Below are positions 34,701-43,422 of a stretch of 64,000 bases of DNA, piece by piece (the stretch's first letter is position 1; the number at the start of each line of letters is the position of its first letter). Location: NCBI RefSeq assembly GCF_025809055.1, contig NZ_CP075529.1, positions 1,984,001 to 2,048,000 of the forward strand, read 5' to 3'. This stretch comes from Devosia sp. (GTDB lineage Bacteria > Pseudomonadota > Alphaproteobacteria > Rhizobiales > Devosiaceae). Below the pieces are notes generated by a model. It ran no database searches and was not told where the DNA came from. It worked only from the letters and a program-made list of their open reading frames with translations. A program made the position numbers and the translations under genes.

Positions 34701-37163
34701 CTACTCCGCGGCCTGCTGCGTCGTGGGTTTCAGCACATCCATCTGGAAGTCATCGACATGCACGGCGCGGTTGGTCGCTTCATCGGCCGCGCGCATGACG
34801 CCGGCCTCGTTGTCGTTGAGCACCCCGGCCGCCACGGCATCGTCGATGGCATCGCGGTCGAGCCGCCGCTCGAACACGCCCTTGCGCGCCGCCTTGACGA
34901 ACTTGGCCTCGATGTCCTCGGCTTCCGTCACCTTGATAAAGGCATCTTCGAGCACGCCTGTGACGTCATTGGGGTCCATGGACACATAGACGCCGGTGGT
35001 CAGCCGGTCGCGGAAGCCGCCGGGCCGCAGCACCGCACGCACGAACCGGTAATTCACCCGGTCGCTGGCGCGCTTGGCGTGCCGCCCCAGCGGGAAGCAC
35101 AGAAAGCGCATGGCATTGGCAAAGAACGGATTGGGGAAGTTGGCAAAGACCTCGGCGAAGATGCGCTCCATATTGGCCACGCGATCCGCCATGATCGCGT
35201 CGATCAGTTCGCGATCTTCTTCGATCCGCCCTTCCTCGTCGAAGCGCTTGAGTGTCGCCGACATCAGGTAGAGTTCACCCAACAGATCCGCCATGCGGCC
35301 GGACAGCTTCTGCTTGCGCTTGAGTGCCCCGCCCAGAACCACCGTGGTCCAGTCGGCAACCAGGGCAAAATCCTGCGCATAGCGGTGCAACCGGCGATAC
35401 CAGCGCGTCATCGGGCCCTGATTGGGCGAGGAGGCGAAGGCGCCGTTGGTCAGGCCATGGAGGAAACTGGCCACGATATTGCGCAGCATGAAGGCCGTGT
35501 GCCCGCCAAAGGCGCCGTCGAACGCATCGAGCCCCGCCTTGCGATCCTTGTCCTGCACGGCCTGGATTTCGCGCAGCAGGTAGGGATGGGCGCGCAGCAC
35601 GCCCTGGGCAAAGGTCATCAGCGTGCGGGTGAGGATATTGGCACCCTCCACCGTGATCGCCACCGGCATGGATTGATAGGCACCGAACAGATAATTGCCC
35701 GGACCGTCCTGGATGGCGCGACCGCCCTGGATATCGAAGGCATCGTCCATGCTGTCGCGCATGGCTTCGGTCGTGGTGTATTTCAACAGACCCGCGATCA
35801 CCGCCGGGCGCTGGCCCTCGTCGACCATGGACGCGGTCAGCCTGCGGGTGGCCTCATACATATAGGCGCGCTTGATCATCTCGCCGAGCGGTTCGGCGAC
35901 GCCTTCCATGATGCCGACGGGGATGCCAAACTGGCGGCGCACCCGCGCATAGGCGGAGGTGGCGCGCAGCGTCGCCTTGATCGAGGTGGTGCCGATGGCC
36001 GGCAGCGAAATGGCGCGGCCCGTCGACAGGCATTCCATCAGCATGCGCCAGCCCTGGCCGGCATAGTCCGTGCCGCCAATGAGGAAATCCATGGGGATGA
36101 ACATGTCGGTGCCGCGCACCGGGCCGTTCATGAAGGCCTGCCGCGCCGGATAGTGCCGGCGCCCGATATCGAGCCCGGGATGATCGTGCGGGATCAGCGC
36201 CAGGGTGATGCCGATATTGTCGCCGCGGCCGAGCAGGTTGTCAGGGTCTTTGAGGATAAAGGCCAGGCCCACCAGCGTCGCGATCGGCGCCAGGGTAATG
36301 TAGCGCTTGTCGAAGCTGAGGCGGACGCCCAGCACCTCCTGCCCGTTATAGGTGCCCTTGGTGACCACGCCGATATCGCGCATGCCGCCAGCATCGGAGC
36401 CCGAATGCACCCCAGTGAGGGCAAAGCACGGCACTTCCTGGCCATTGGCCAACCGGTGCAGATATTTGTCCTTCTGCGCCTTGGTGCCGTATTTTTCGAG
36501 CAGTTCGCCCGGCCCGAGCGAATTGGGCACCATCACCGTGATCCCGGCCGCCACAGAGCGGCTGGCGATCTTGGAAACGATCATCGACTGCGCCTGCGCC
36601 GAAAAGCCGAGCCCTCCATGCTCCTTGCCGATCAGCATGCCCAAGAAGCCCTTGGACTTGAGGAAGTCCCACAGTTCCGGGCTGAGATCGGCACGATTGT
36701 GGCGGATATCCCAGTCGTCGATCATCTTGCAGGCGGTTTCGGTCTCGTTGTCGAGGAAGGCCTGTTCATCGGCAGTCAGCGTCAGCGGCCTGATGCCGGT
36801 GAGCTTGTCCCAGTCCGGGCGGCCCGAAAACAGTTCCGCGTCCCAGCCCACGGTCCCGGCATCCAGCGCTTCCTGCTCGGTGCGGCTCACCTTGGGCAGG
36901 ATGGATTTGACCGCGCCATAGACCGGGGTGGTGAGCACCGCCATGCGGATCGGCTTGATGGCCAGGACCAGCAGCAGGGCGCCGAACACGATCAGCACCC
37001 AGCTGAACCAGCCCAGCCCGTAAGTCGCGCCGCTCTCGAGGAAATCCAGCCCGCTGGCCAGCCCGATGGCGACCAGACCAGCGCCCCATTGCCAGAGCGG
37101 GCTTTCCCGCATCGCCAGCACGGCAAATACGACGATACTGATCGCGATCAGCAAAAGGGCCAT
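34701..37163 (-). CDS. fadE: Acyl-CoA dehydrogenase, FadE-type
   Basis: 820 residues, close to the E. coli FadE length. Two or three N-terminal membrane helices (ALLLIAISIVVFAVLAM; WFSWVLIVFGALLLVLAI) precede the FAD-binding dehydrogenase domain with FGHTAFML-type segments, PALTGVHSGSDAGGMRD-like core (CFALTGVHSGSDAGG) and FLIGGTDYAGQGWRML. It oxidises acyl-CoA to trans-2-enoyl-CoA at the inner membrane. First gene of the minus-strand unit, divergent from fadD across the 367-bp control region. Confidence 0.95.
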   Translation of the reverse strand: MALLLIAISIVVFAVLAMRESPLWQWGAGLVAIGLASGLDFLESGATYGLGWFSWVLIVFGALLLVLAIKPIRMAVLTTPVYGAVKSILPKVSRTEQEALDAGTVGWDAELFSGRPDWDKLTGIRPLTLTADEQAFLDNETETACKMIDDWDIRHNRADLSPELWDFLKSKGFLGMLIGKEHGGLGFSAQAQSMIVSKIASRSVAAGITVMVPNSLGPGELLEKYGTKAQKDKYLHRLANGQEVPCFALTGVHSGSDAGGMRDIGVVTKGTYNGQEVLGVRLSFDKRYITLAPIATLVGLAFILKDPDNLLGRGDNIGITLALIPHDHPGLDIGRRHYPARQAFMNGPVRGTDMFIPMDFLIGGTDYAGQGWRMLMECLSTGRAISLPAIGTTSIKATLRATSAYARVRRQFGIPVGIMEGVAEPLGEMIKRAYMYEATRRLTASMVDEGQRPAVIAGLLKYTTTEAMRDSMDDAFDIQGGRAIQDGPGNYLFGAYQSMPVAITVEGANILTRTLMTFAQGVLRAHPYLLREIQAVQDKDRKAGLDAFDGAFGGHTAFMLRNIVASFLHGLTNGAFASSPNQGPMTRWYRRLHRYAQDFALVADWTTVVLGGALKRKQKLSGRMADLLGELYLMSATLKRFDEEGRIEEDRELIDAIMADRVANMERIFAEVFANFPNPFFANAMRFLCFPLGRHAKRASDRVNYRFVRAVLRPGGFRDRLTTGVYVSMDPNDVTGVLEDAFIKVTEAEDIEAKFVKAARKGVFERRLDRDAIDDAVAAGVLNDNEAGVMRAADEATNRAVHVDDFQMDVLKPTTQQAAE

Positions 37164-37321
37164 TCCCAGTCCTCCTCGGACGGGCCTGCCAGCAACCGGG
37201 GCAGCGCACCGCCATTTTCAAAATGCCGGGCTGGTGCCGCCTTGGAATCGGCCCAGCCTTACCCTTGCTTGCGCGCACCTTAGCGCGGTCCGGGGGCTTC
37301 ACATAGGGTCAGTTTACTCAA

Positions 37322-37339
37322 GTTTACGTATACGTCAAC
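37322..37339. promoter_or_regulatory. LiuR-like MerR operator, site 1
   Basis: GTTTACGTATACGTCAAC: half-sites GTTTACG and CGTCAAC in inverted orientation with a four-base centre. It resembles the LiuR-type motif reported for proteobacterial fatty-acid and branched-chain amino-acid genes. The merR gene at 39231 is the likely source of its binding protein. Confidence 0.7.
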
Positions 37340-37413
37340 TGATGGCCGCATAGGTAGCACGTATGGTCGCTGCGAGCGCTCACCACATTGTGGCCTTGCC
37401 GCTCCGGCAACGA

Positions 37414-37431
37414 ATTGACGCTAACGTAAAC
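37414..37431. promoter_or_regulatory. LiuR-like MerR operator, site 2
   Basis: ATTGACGCTAACGTAAAC; on the minus strand GTTTACG-TTAG-CGTCAAT, sharing GTTTACG-N4-CGTCAA with site 1. The spacing between site centres is 92 bp. It lies 100 bp before fadD. Confidence 0.68.
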
Positions 37432-37530
37432 CCATGGAATAGTTTACCGGCGCAGAACCGGAACACCGGTCGGAGCAGCATCTGGAGCAAGCCCGGCCCG
37501 GAAGGCGGGGAGCCCTGAGGAGGAGACGCC

Positions 37531-39234
37531 ATGGACACGACCGATACCGGCCACGATGCCGTTCGCCCCTGGACTGCCAGCTATCCCGAGGGGATCGTCT
37601 GGGATGACGCCATCGACGAAACGCCCGTCCATGAGCAGGTTCTGGCGGCCTGCGCCAAGAACCCGGGCGCCACTGCTCTCGATTTCCTGGGCGGCACCAC
37701 CAGCTTCGGCGAGCTCAGCGAACAGATCATCGCCTTTGCCGGCGCCTTGCAGAGCCAGTTTGGCGTCACCAAGGGCAGCCGCGTGGCGCTGATGCTGCCC
37801 AATACCCCCTTCTACCCCATCGCCTATTACGGCGTGCTGCGGGCCGGCGGCACCGTGGTCAATTGCAATCCGCTCTATACCGTGCCCGAGCTCAGCCACA
37901 TCACCGCCAATGCCGGCGCCGATATCCTGGTGACGCTCGACCTCCAGCAGATTTACGAAAAGGGCGAAGCCCTGCTCAAGGCCGGCCACGTTGGCAAGCT
38001 GGTGGTCGCCCACTTCCCCAATGCCCTGCCGCTGGTCAAGAAAATCCTCTTCTCGATCGCCAAGCGCAAGGATCTGGCGCATCCCGAATATGGCGCCTCG
38101 ATTGTCTCCTTCGAAAAGCTGATCGCCCGCAATGACAAGCCGGGCGCCGTGGCCATTGACCCGCGCAACGACATTGCCGTCCAGCAATATACCGGCGGCA
38201 CCACCGGTGTGCCCAAGGGCGCCCTGCTGACCCACGCCAATATCGCGGCCAATATGAGCCAGATCGACAAATGGGGCTGCGGTCTGTTCTACCCGCCCTC
38301 CAAGGTCGTGGCGGTACTGCCCTTTTTCCACATCTTCGCCATGACCGTGTGCATGAACGTGCCGCTGTGCAACGGCACCCAGGTGGTCATGCTGCCACGC
38401 TTCGAGCTCAAGGCACTTTTGGGGCTTCTGACGCGCACCCGTGCCAATGTGTTGCCGGCCGTGCCGACCCTGCTCAATGCCGTCGCCCGCGCCGACAGTG
38501 CCACGGCTGAACAGCTGGCGAGCCTGGAAGTGGCCATCTCCGGCGGCGCTGCTCTGCCCGATGAAGTGCGCCACGCCTTTTCCAAGAAATCCAAGGCCAT
38601 TCTGGCCGAAGGCTATGGTCTCACCGAAGCCTCGCCTGTGGTCTGTTGCGCAGCCCTGCGCGTGCCCTCCAAACCCATGTCCATCGGCCTGCCCCTGCCC
38701 GGCACCGATATCCGCTTCGTCGATGTCGACAGCGGCACGGTCGTCGGTGTCGGCGAGAATGGCGAATTGCAGGTCAAGGGTCCGCAGGTCATGGCCGGCT
38801 ATTACGAAAATCCCGAGGCCAGCCAGGAGGCCTTCATGGATGGCTGGCTGCGCACCGGCGACGTCGGCCACATGGATGAGGACGGCTATGTCTTCCTCGT
38901 CGATCGCATCAAGGATCTCATCATCTGTTCGGGCTTCAACGTCTATCCGCGCACCATCGAGGAAGCGGCCATGACCCACGAGGCTGTCGAGGAGGTCAAC
39001 GTCATCGGCGTACCCGACGAGTATCGCGGCGAAGCCCCGGTTGCCTTCGTCAAGCTCAAGGCCGGCAAGTCCGTCACCGAGGCCGATCTCAAGAGCTATC
39101 TGGCCGGTCGCCTCAACAAGATCGAAATGCCCAAGCAGGTCATCTTCAAGGATGCCTTGCCCAAGACGCTGATCGGCAAATTGTCCAAGAAGGAACTGCG
39201 TGAGGAATACGCGCAGATGCAGGCCAAGAAGTGA
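37531..39234 (+). CDS. fadD: Long-chain fatty acid-CoA ligase
   Basis: 567 residues. It activates free fatty acids to acyl-CoA with ATP. Motifs: AMP-binding YTGGTTGVPKGALLTHAN, adenylate-forming GYGLTEASPVV, and WLRTGDVGHMDEDGYVF with the hinge KDLIICSGFNVYPRTIEE, then a C-terminal Lys in KTLIGKLSKKEL. GGAGGAG precedes the ATG. Its stop overlaps the GTG of merR by four bases. Confidence 0.96.
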   Translation: MDTTDTGHDAVRPWTASYPEGIVWDDAIDETPVHEQVLAACAKNPGATALDFLGGTTSFGELSEQIIAFAGALQSQFGVTKGSRVALMLPNTPFYPIAYYGVLRAGGTVVNCNPLYTVPELSHITANAGADILVTLDLQQIYEKGEALLKAGHVGKLVVAHFPNALPLVKKILFSIAKRKDLAHPEYGASIVSFEKLIARNDKPGAVAIDPRNDIAVQQYTGGTTGVPKGALLTHANIAANMSQIDKWGCGLFYPPSKVVAVLPFFHIFAMTVCMNVPLCNGTQVVMLPRFELKALLGLLTRTRANVLPAVPTLLNAVARADSATAEQLASLEVAISGGAALPDEVRHAFSKKSKAILAEGYGLTEASPVVCCAALRVPSKPMSIGLPLPGTDIRFVDVDSGTVVGVGENGELQVKGPQVMAGYYENPEASQEAFMDGWLRTGDVGHMDEDGYVFLVDRIKDLIICSGFNVYPRTIEEAAMTHEAVEEVNVIGVPDEYRGEAPVAFVKLKAGKSVTEADLKSYLAGRLNKIEMPKQVIFKDALPKTLIGKLSKKELREEYAQMQAKK

Positions 39235-39626
39235 CCGAGACCGACGCCGATAGCCGGGACCTCTACGCGATTGCCGATCTCGCCCGCGAGTTCGGCATCT
39301 CCACCCGTGCCATTCGCTTCTATGAGTCCAAGGGCCTGCTCTCGCCCGAACGCGTCGGCGCCACCCGTATCTTCCGGCGCCGAGACCGCGCCCGCCTGAT
39401 TCTCATCCTGCGCGGCAAGCGGCTGGGTTTCTCGCTGCGCGACATTTCCGACTATCTCAGCCTCTACGACGCCGACCGCGCCCAGCAGGTCAACCTGCTC
39501 GCCGGAAAGGTCGACGAACGCATCGCCCTGCTCGAACGCCAGCGCGACGACCTCGACATCACCATTGCCGAACTGCGCGAAATCAAGAAACTCGCCGAGG
39601 AACGCCTGCTGCGGAAGGCGGGTTGA
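39231..39626 (+). CDS. MerR-family regulator of fatty acid degradation (LiuR-like)
   Basis: 131 residues from GTG 39231. The winged HTH is YAIADLAREFGISTRAIRFYESKGLLSPERVGATRIF; a coiled-coil dimer helix follows (ALLERQRDDLDITIAELREIKK). No Cys motif, so not a metal or redox sensor. Coupled to fadD by a GTGA overlap; two matching palindromes lie in the shared control region. This suggests autoregulation with the fadE and fadD units. The effector is probably an acyl-CoA (inference). Confidence 0.9.
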   Translation: MTETDADSRDLYAIADLAREFGISTRAIRFYESKGLLSPERVGATRIFRRRDRARLILILRGKRLGFSLRDISDYLSLYDADRAQQVNLLAGKVDERIALLERQRDDLDITIAELREIKKLAEERLLRKAG

Positions 39627-39655
39627 GTTATTGTACGTAATTTCGTACAATAACT
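39626..39655. promoter_or_regulatory. Toxin-antitoxin operator palindrome
   Basis: Perfect 12-bp inverted arms (AGTTATTGTACG and CGTACAATAACT) around a TAATTT centre, immediately upstream of yefM. YefM-type antitoxins bind palindromes with a TGTAC core, and this core is present. It overlaps the stop codon of merR. Confidence 0.85.
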
Positions 39656-39670
39656 GCAAGGAGACCCTGC

Positions 39671-39925
39671 ATGCGTGCGAAATCCATTTCCGACTTCCGC
39701 AAGAATATCGCGGCCGACATTGACGCGGCCGTCGAGGACCATGTCCCATTGATCATCACCCGCCCCGGCGGGAAGGATGCTGCCGTTGTCATGTCGCTCG
39801 AGGACTTTAATTCTTGGCAGGAAACCGCCTACCTGTTGAGCAGCCCGGCAAACGCCGAGAGACTTCGCCGGTCCATCGCGGACCTGGATGCCGGCAAGGG
39901 CGTTGAGAGAAAGCTCCTTGAGTAG
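39671..39925 (+). CDS. yefM: Type II antitoxin, YefM/Phd family
   Basis: 84 residues. The N-terminal half folds as the Phd/YefM DNA-binding domain (ISDFRKNIAADIDAAVEDHVPLIITRPGGKDAAVVMSLEDF motif order: SDFR, PLIITR, AVVMSLEDF). The C-terminal part (SSPANAERLRRSIADLDAGKG) is the toxin-neutralising tail that wraps YoeB. AAGGAG precedes the ATG. Overlaps the toxin gene. Confidence 0.95.
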   Translation: MRAKSISDFRKNIAADIDAAVEDHVPLIITRPGGKDAAVVMSLEDFNSWQETAYLLSSPANAERLRRSIADLDAGKGVERKLLE

Positions 39926-40187
39926 GCGCGTCATATTCTCGGATGATGCGTGGCAGGATTATCTGTACTGGCAGGAAAACGACCGAAAAATCCTGCGCAA
40001 AATAAACGCCTTGATCAAGGAATGTCAGCGAACGCCCGAAGCCGGTTCCGGTCGGCCGGAACTGCTGCGATACGAATATGCTGGATGGTGGTCGAGGCGC
40101 ATCGATGAAGAGCACCGCCTGGTGTACCGCGCCGACGAGCTTTCCGTTGAAATAGCGCAGTGCCGGTACCACTACCGGAAAAGCTAG
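39918..40187 (+). CDS. yoeB: Type II toxin, YoeB family mRNA interferase
   Basis: 89 residues from TTG 39918, overlapping the last 8 bases of yefM, as in many TA operons. The fold opens with RVIFSDDAWQDYLYWQENDRK. Residues lining the RNase site are kept: Glu48, Arg67 and His85 plus Tyr86, equivalent to E. coli Glu46, Arg65, His83 and Tyr84. It cleaves mRNA at the ribosome A site and blocks translation. An intact catalytic set suggests a functional toxin. Confidence 0.94.
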   Translation: MSRRVIFSDDAWQDYLYWQENDRKILRKINALIKECQRTPEAGSGRPELLRYEYAGWWSRRIDEEHRLVYRADELSVEIAQCRYHYRKS

Positions 40188-40495
40188 CGCGGTCCCCGCC
40201 CTTTCACGGTCTTCGTCATCAAATCCGGCTTCTTCGGTTTCACCCAGCCCTTTGGCGGCTGGCGCAGGGGCGCATTCGAGCCCAGTCCGATCTGGCCCGG
40301 CGGTGCCTGCCCCACCTGCACATCGATCGCATTGCCCTCGTCATCGACGATGGCCATCGCCGCCTGGTCCTCGCCCCGCAGCCGGGCAATCTCGTCCCGC
40401 AATCGCGCCGCCGTCTCGAAATCGAAATCAGCCGCCGCCGCTTCCATCTGCCTCTCCAGCGTCACCAGCCGCTGATGATTGGTTCGTGATGACAT
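40184..40495 (-). CDS. UvrB/UvrC-motif protein
   Basis: 103 residues from ATG 40495. A UvrB/UvrC motif (RLVTLERQMEAAAADFDFETAARLRDEIARLRG) spans about residues 8-42; the rest is Gly/Pro/Lys-rich and probably disordered. In UvrB this motif binds UvrC; here the partner is unknown. Its stop overlaps the yoeB end on the opposite strand by four bases. Confidence 0.85.
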   Translation of the reverse strand: MSSRTNHQRLVTLERQMEAAAADFDFETAARLRDEIARLRGEDQAAMAIVDDEGNAIDVQVGQAPPGQIGLGSNAPLRQPPKGWVKPKKPDLMTKTVKGRGPR

Positions 40496-40520
40496 CGATT
40501 TCTCCCGGTTCACCAGCTTC

Positions 40521-40597
40521 ACCCTCCCCCATGTGGGGAGGGAAGCGAGATAGGACTTAGCCCTTGCTAAGTCCGTCCAATCGAGCAGGGTGGGGGT
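40521..40597. repeat. Class C modular repeat, copy 2
   Basis: End hairpin CCCTCCCC (40522-40529) with GGGGAGGG (40535-40542), central hairpin GGACTTAGC-CCTT-GCTAAGTCC (40553-40574), then GAGCAGGGTGGGGGT. Compare 23956 and 52778: same ends, different centre. Confidence 0.8.
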
Positions 40598-40625
40598 ATC
40601 CTCGCGCCTGCCCCAGCACACCCAC

Positions 40626-42191
40626 CTACCCCACAAACGCCTCCACCTCATCGAGCCGCGCCGCCTCACCCGCCGGCTTGTCCCAGCGGATGCGGCTGAT
40701 GCGCGGAAAGCGCAGCGCCACGCCGGATTTGTGCCGCCCGCTTTTCTGCGCAGAGTCAAACGCCACCTCGAACACCAGTTCTTTTTTCACCTCGCGCACC
40801 GGCCCGAAACTGCCGATCGTATTGGCGCGGATCCAGCGGTCGAGCTGCTTCAACTCCTCGTCGGTAAAGCCGAAATAGGCCTTGCCGATGGGCACGATCT
40901 CATTGCCCTTCCACACCCCGAATGTGTAGTCCGAATAGAACGAGCTGCGCTTGCCATGCCCGCGCTGGGCATACATCAGCACCGCATCGACCACATTGGG
41001 GTCGCGTTTCCACTTGAACCAGAACCCCTTTGGCCGCCCCGGCACATAGGGCGAGTTCCTGAGCTTGATCATCACCCCTTCATGGCCATGATCATCGGCG
41101 CCCTGCTGCCGCAACCGGCCCAGCGCATCCCAGTCGCCGAAGGACAATACCGGCGAGAGATCCAGCCGCGTCTGCGGATTTTTCGCAAACCAGGCTTCGA
41201 GCCGTTTCCGCCGCTCCTGCCATTCCAACACCCTGATGTCCTCGTCGCCATCGAACAGAATGTCATAGACCCGCACGAAACCCGGCAGCGCCGCCATCTG
41301 CTTGGCCTGCGCCACCTTGCGATTGAGCCGCTGCTGCAGGTCGTTGAACGAGCCAGCCTCGAAATCTGCCCCCACCAGCAATTCCCCGTCCAGCACCGCC
41401 CGGCCCATGGCCGCGTCGACCACATCGGGAAAACTGGGCGCGATATCGTCGCCGGTCCGCGAAAACAGCGACACGCCGTCCTTGCCCAGCACCAGTTGCA
41501 CCCTGATGCCGTCCCATTTCCATTCGGCGGCAAAGTCGGCCGGGTCGAGCTTGTCAAAATCCTCCGGCTCGATCGGCGTCGACAGCATCAGCGGATGAAA
41601 CCGCGCCGCATGGTCGATTTCCGGACGCCCGGCCCGCCCCTCCAGCCAGGCAAACAGGTCTGCATAGGGTGGTTTGAGGCCATGCCAGACCTCTTCGATG
41701 GCCTGCAACTCCACCCCACTCATCTGTGCCAGCGCCGTCTTGGCCAGCCGCGCCGAAACCCCGATGCGCAAGGCCCCGGTCGCCAGCTTGATCAGCGCCC
41801 AGCGCTCGTGGATCGCCGCCTTGGTCAGCAGGTCACCGATCAGCCGCGGCAGTTCGGCCTTGCTGGTCTGGTTGAGCAAGCCCACCAGCTCGCTCAGCCG
41901 CGGCAACTCGCCCGCGCCGTGATGCGGCCAGATCAGCGCAATGGTTTCACCCAGATCGCCGACATAGTCATAGCTGAGCGCAAACAGGGTCTCGTCGACC
42001 TCGGCCAGGACGGTCTGCTTGAGCAGGGCCGGCTTCACATTGGCAATGTCGAGCTCCCCGGTCAGTACCGCCAGCGCCAGGCCCCGGTCGGGGTCCGGCA
42101 CCTCGGCAAAATACTGCGCCAGGGCGGCAATCTTGCGCGTGCGCGATGGCGTCAGCGCCAGAAGTTCGAGCAGGTCGGCAAACCGCTTCAT
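40626..42191 (-). CDS. ATP-dependent DNA ligase (cisplatin-type bacterial ligase, paired with an exonuclease)
   Basis: 521 residues. An N-terminal DNA-binding domain (to about 200) is followed by the adenylation domain with Lys225 in EWKWDGIRVQL, the KxDG nucleotidyl site, RTGDDIAPSFPDV, LDGELLVG and FKWKRDP, then an OB domain. It seals nicks using ATP, beside the cell's NAD-dependent LigA. The overlap with the MBL exonuclease (stop/start ATGA) marks the ligase-associated repair cassette. Confidence 0.93.
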   Translation of the reverse strand: MKRFADLLELLALTPSRTRKIAALAQYFAEVPDPDRGLALAVLTGELDIANVKPALLKQTVLAEVDETLFALSYDYVGDLGETIALIWPHHGAGELPRLSELVGLLNQTSKAELPRLIGDLLTKAAIHERWALIKLATGALRIGVSARLAKTALAQMSGVELQAIEEVWHGLKPPYADLFAWLEGRAGRPEIDHAARFHPLMLSTPIEPEDFDKLDPADFAAEWKWDGIRVQLVLGKDGVSLFSRTGDDIAPSFPDVVDAAMGRAVLDGELLVGADFEAGSFNDLQQRLNRKVAQAKQMAALPGFVRVYDILFDGDEDIRVLEWQERRKRLEAWFAKNPQTRLDLSPVLSFGDWDALGRLRQQGADDHGHEGVMIKLRNSPYVPGRPKGFWFKWKRDPNVVDAVLMYAQRGHGKRSSFYSDYTFGVWKGNEIVPIGKAYFGFTDEELKQLDRWIRANTIGSFGPVREVKKELVFEVAFDSAQKSGRHKSGVALRFPRISRIRWDKPAGEAARLDEVEAFVG

Positions 42192-43192
42192 TCCCCGCCC
42201 TCCCCACCATCGTCATCGAGCCCCGGCAGCGCCAGCGGTTCGGCCTCTAGCCCCTGCTTGCGGCACCAATAGACCAGCCCGTCCTCGCGGCCATGGGTCA
42301 CCCAGATGGTCGAGGCGCCGCTTTCGAGAATGGAGCTATTGAGCTCGCCCCAGTCGCAGTGATCGGAAATCACCAGCGGCAGTTCGACCAGCGCCTGGCG
42401 CGCCCGCTGCTTGATGCTCATCCAGCCCGAGGCCTGGCACACCACCGGGTCTGGAAAGCGCCGGCTCCAGCGATCCCGGATCGCCGACGGCGGTGCGATG
42501 ACGATTTCGCCCGCCATTGCCGCCTTGGCCATGCCCGTTGCCGGCAGCAATTCCCCCAGCGTCACCCCCAGCGACTTATAGAGTTCGCACAGCCGGATCA
42601 TCGCGCCGTGAAGATAAATGGGCCGGTCCCAACCTGCATCGCGCAACAGGCCAATGACCCGCTGCGCCTTGCCCAGCGCATAGCACCCGACCAGGTGACA
42701 GCGCTCCGGCTGATCGGCCACAGATTTCAGCAACCGCGCAATCTCGTCTCGCGGGTCCGGATGCTGAAACACCGGCAGGCCGAACGTCGCCTCGGTGACC
42801 ATCAGGTCGCAATCCACCGGCTCGTAGCGCTCCGAAGTGCGGTCCGGCAGGCGCTTGTAGTCGCCGGTCACCAGCGCCCGCTGACCCTCGGCTTCGACCA
42901 GCACCTGCGCCGATCCAAGGATATGCCCGGCCGGGTAGAGGCTTACCACCGCCTCATTGATCCGCAGCGTTTCGCCAAATCGCAGCGCCTCGAACGAGCC
43001 GGCGCAATCCTCGCCATAGCGCACCTTCATGATGGCAATGGTTTCCGGCGTCGCCAGCACCGCCCCATGTCCGCTGCGCGCATGGTCGGCATGGCCATGG
43101 GTGATGATGGCGCGCGGCTTGGGCACATCCGGATCGATCCAGGCATCCAGCGCCGGCACATAGAGATCGCGATCAAGAATGGGCTTTGCCAT
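42188..43192 (-). CDS. Ligase-associated DNA exonuclease, beta-CASP metallo-beta-lactamase
   Basis: 334 residues from ATG 43192. The metallo-beta-lactamase core has HGHADHARSG and the metal-binding Asp in LVTGDYKRL; the beta-CASP part contains VGCYALGKAQRV and ISDHCDWGEL. This type trims DNA ends for the partner ligase. The cassette normally also has a helicase and a metallophosphoesterase; neither is here. Confidence 0.93.
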   Translation of the reverse strand: MAKPILDRDLYVPALDAWIDPDVPKPRAIITHGHADHARSGHGAVLATPETIAIMKVRYGEDCAGSFEALRFGETLRINEAVVSLYPAGHILGSAQVLVEAEGQRALVTGDYKRLPDRTSERYEPVDCDLMVTEATFGLPVFQHPDPRDEIARLLKSVADQPERCHLVGCYALGKAQRVIGLLRDAGWDRPIYLHGAMIRLCELYKSLGVTLGELLPATGMAKAAMAGEIVIAPPSAIRDRWSRRFPDPVVCQASGWMSIKQRARQALVELPLVISDHCDWGELNSSILESGASTIWVTHGREDGLVYWCRKQGLEAEPLALPGLDDDGGEGGE

Positions 43193-43310
43193 GACACCCA
43201 CAACGCTGGCCGGTGAATTCCGGTTCACCACCCTATGCCGCCATGCTGACACGTGCTGTCACCAGACCCCATTGGCCGAGTTTGGCGCTCCGCAGGTGCC
43301 CCATTCACGG

Positions 43311-43339
43311 TGTCATCCCGGCGCAGGCCGGGATCCATC
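43311..43339. repeat. Class B-type repeat (CCCGGC hairpin)
   Basis: TGTCATCCCGGCGCAGGCCG onward: CCCGGC-GCAG-GCCGGG hairpin followed by ATCCATC. A related copy is at 57099-57133. Confidence 0.8.
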
Positions 43340-43422
43340 TCCGGACCTTTGGACGCGCACGCCTTTGGGTGATTCAGCTTGCGAGTGAAATGGGCTAGAA
43401 CTGGCCAACCAAGGAGCCCGAC

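Larger units (their letters stand above)
37164..37530. other. Divergent control region between fadE and fadD
   Basis: 367 bp with no gene. It holds two near-palindromic MerR-type sites (37322-37339 and 37414-37431) and a direct repeat AGTTTAC-TCA-AGTTTAC at 37311-37327. Both transcription units start here. Confidence 0.8.

Noticed and set aside
34683..37283. Long open frame on the plus strand opposite fadE (over 860 codons)
   Set aside because: It is antisense to the well-recognised fadE; the residues are His/Gly/Arg-rich as expected from an opposite-strand shadow at high GC, and no ribosome site or domain fits.
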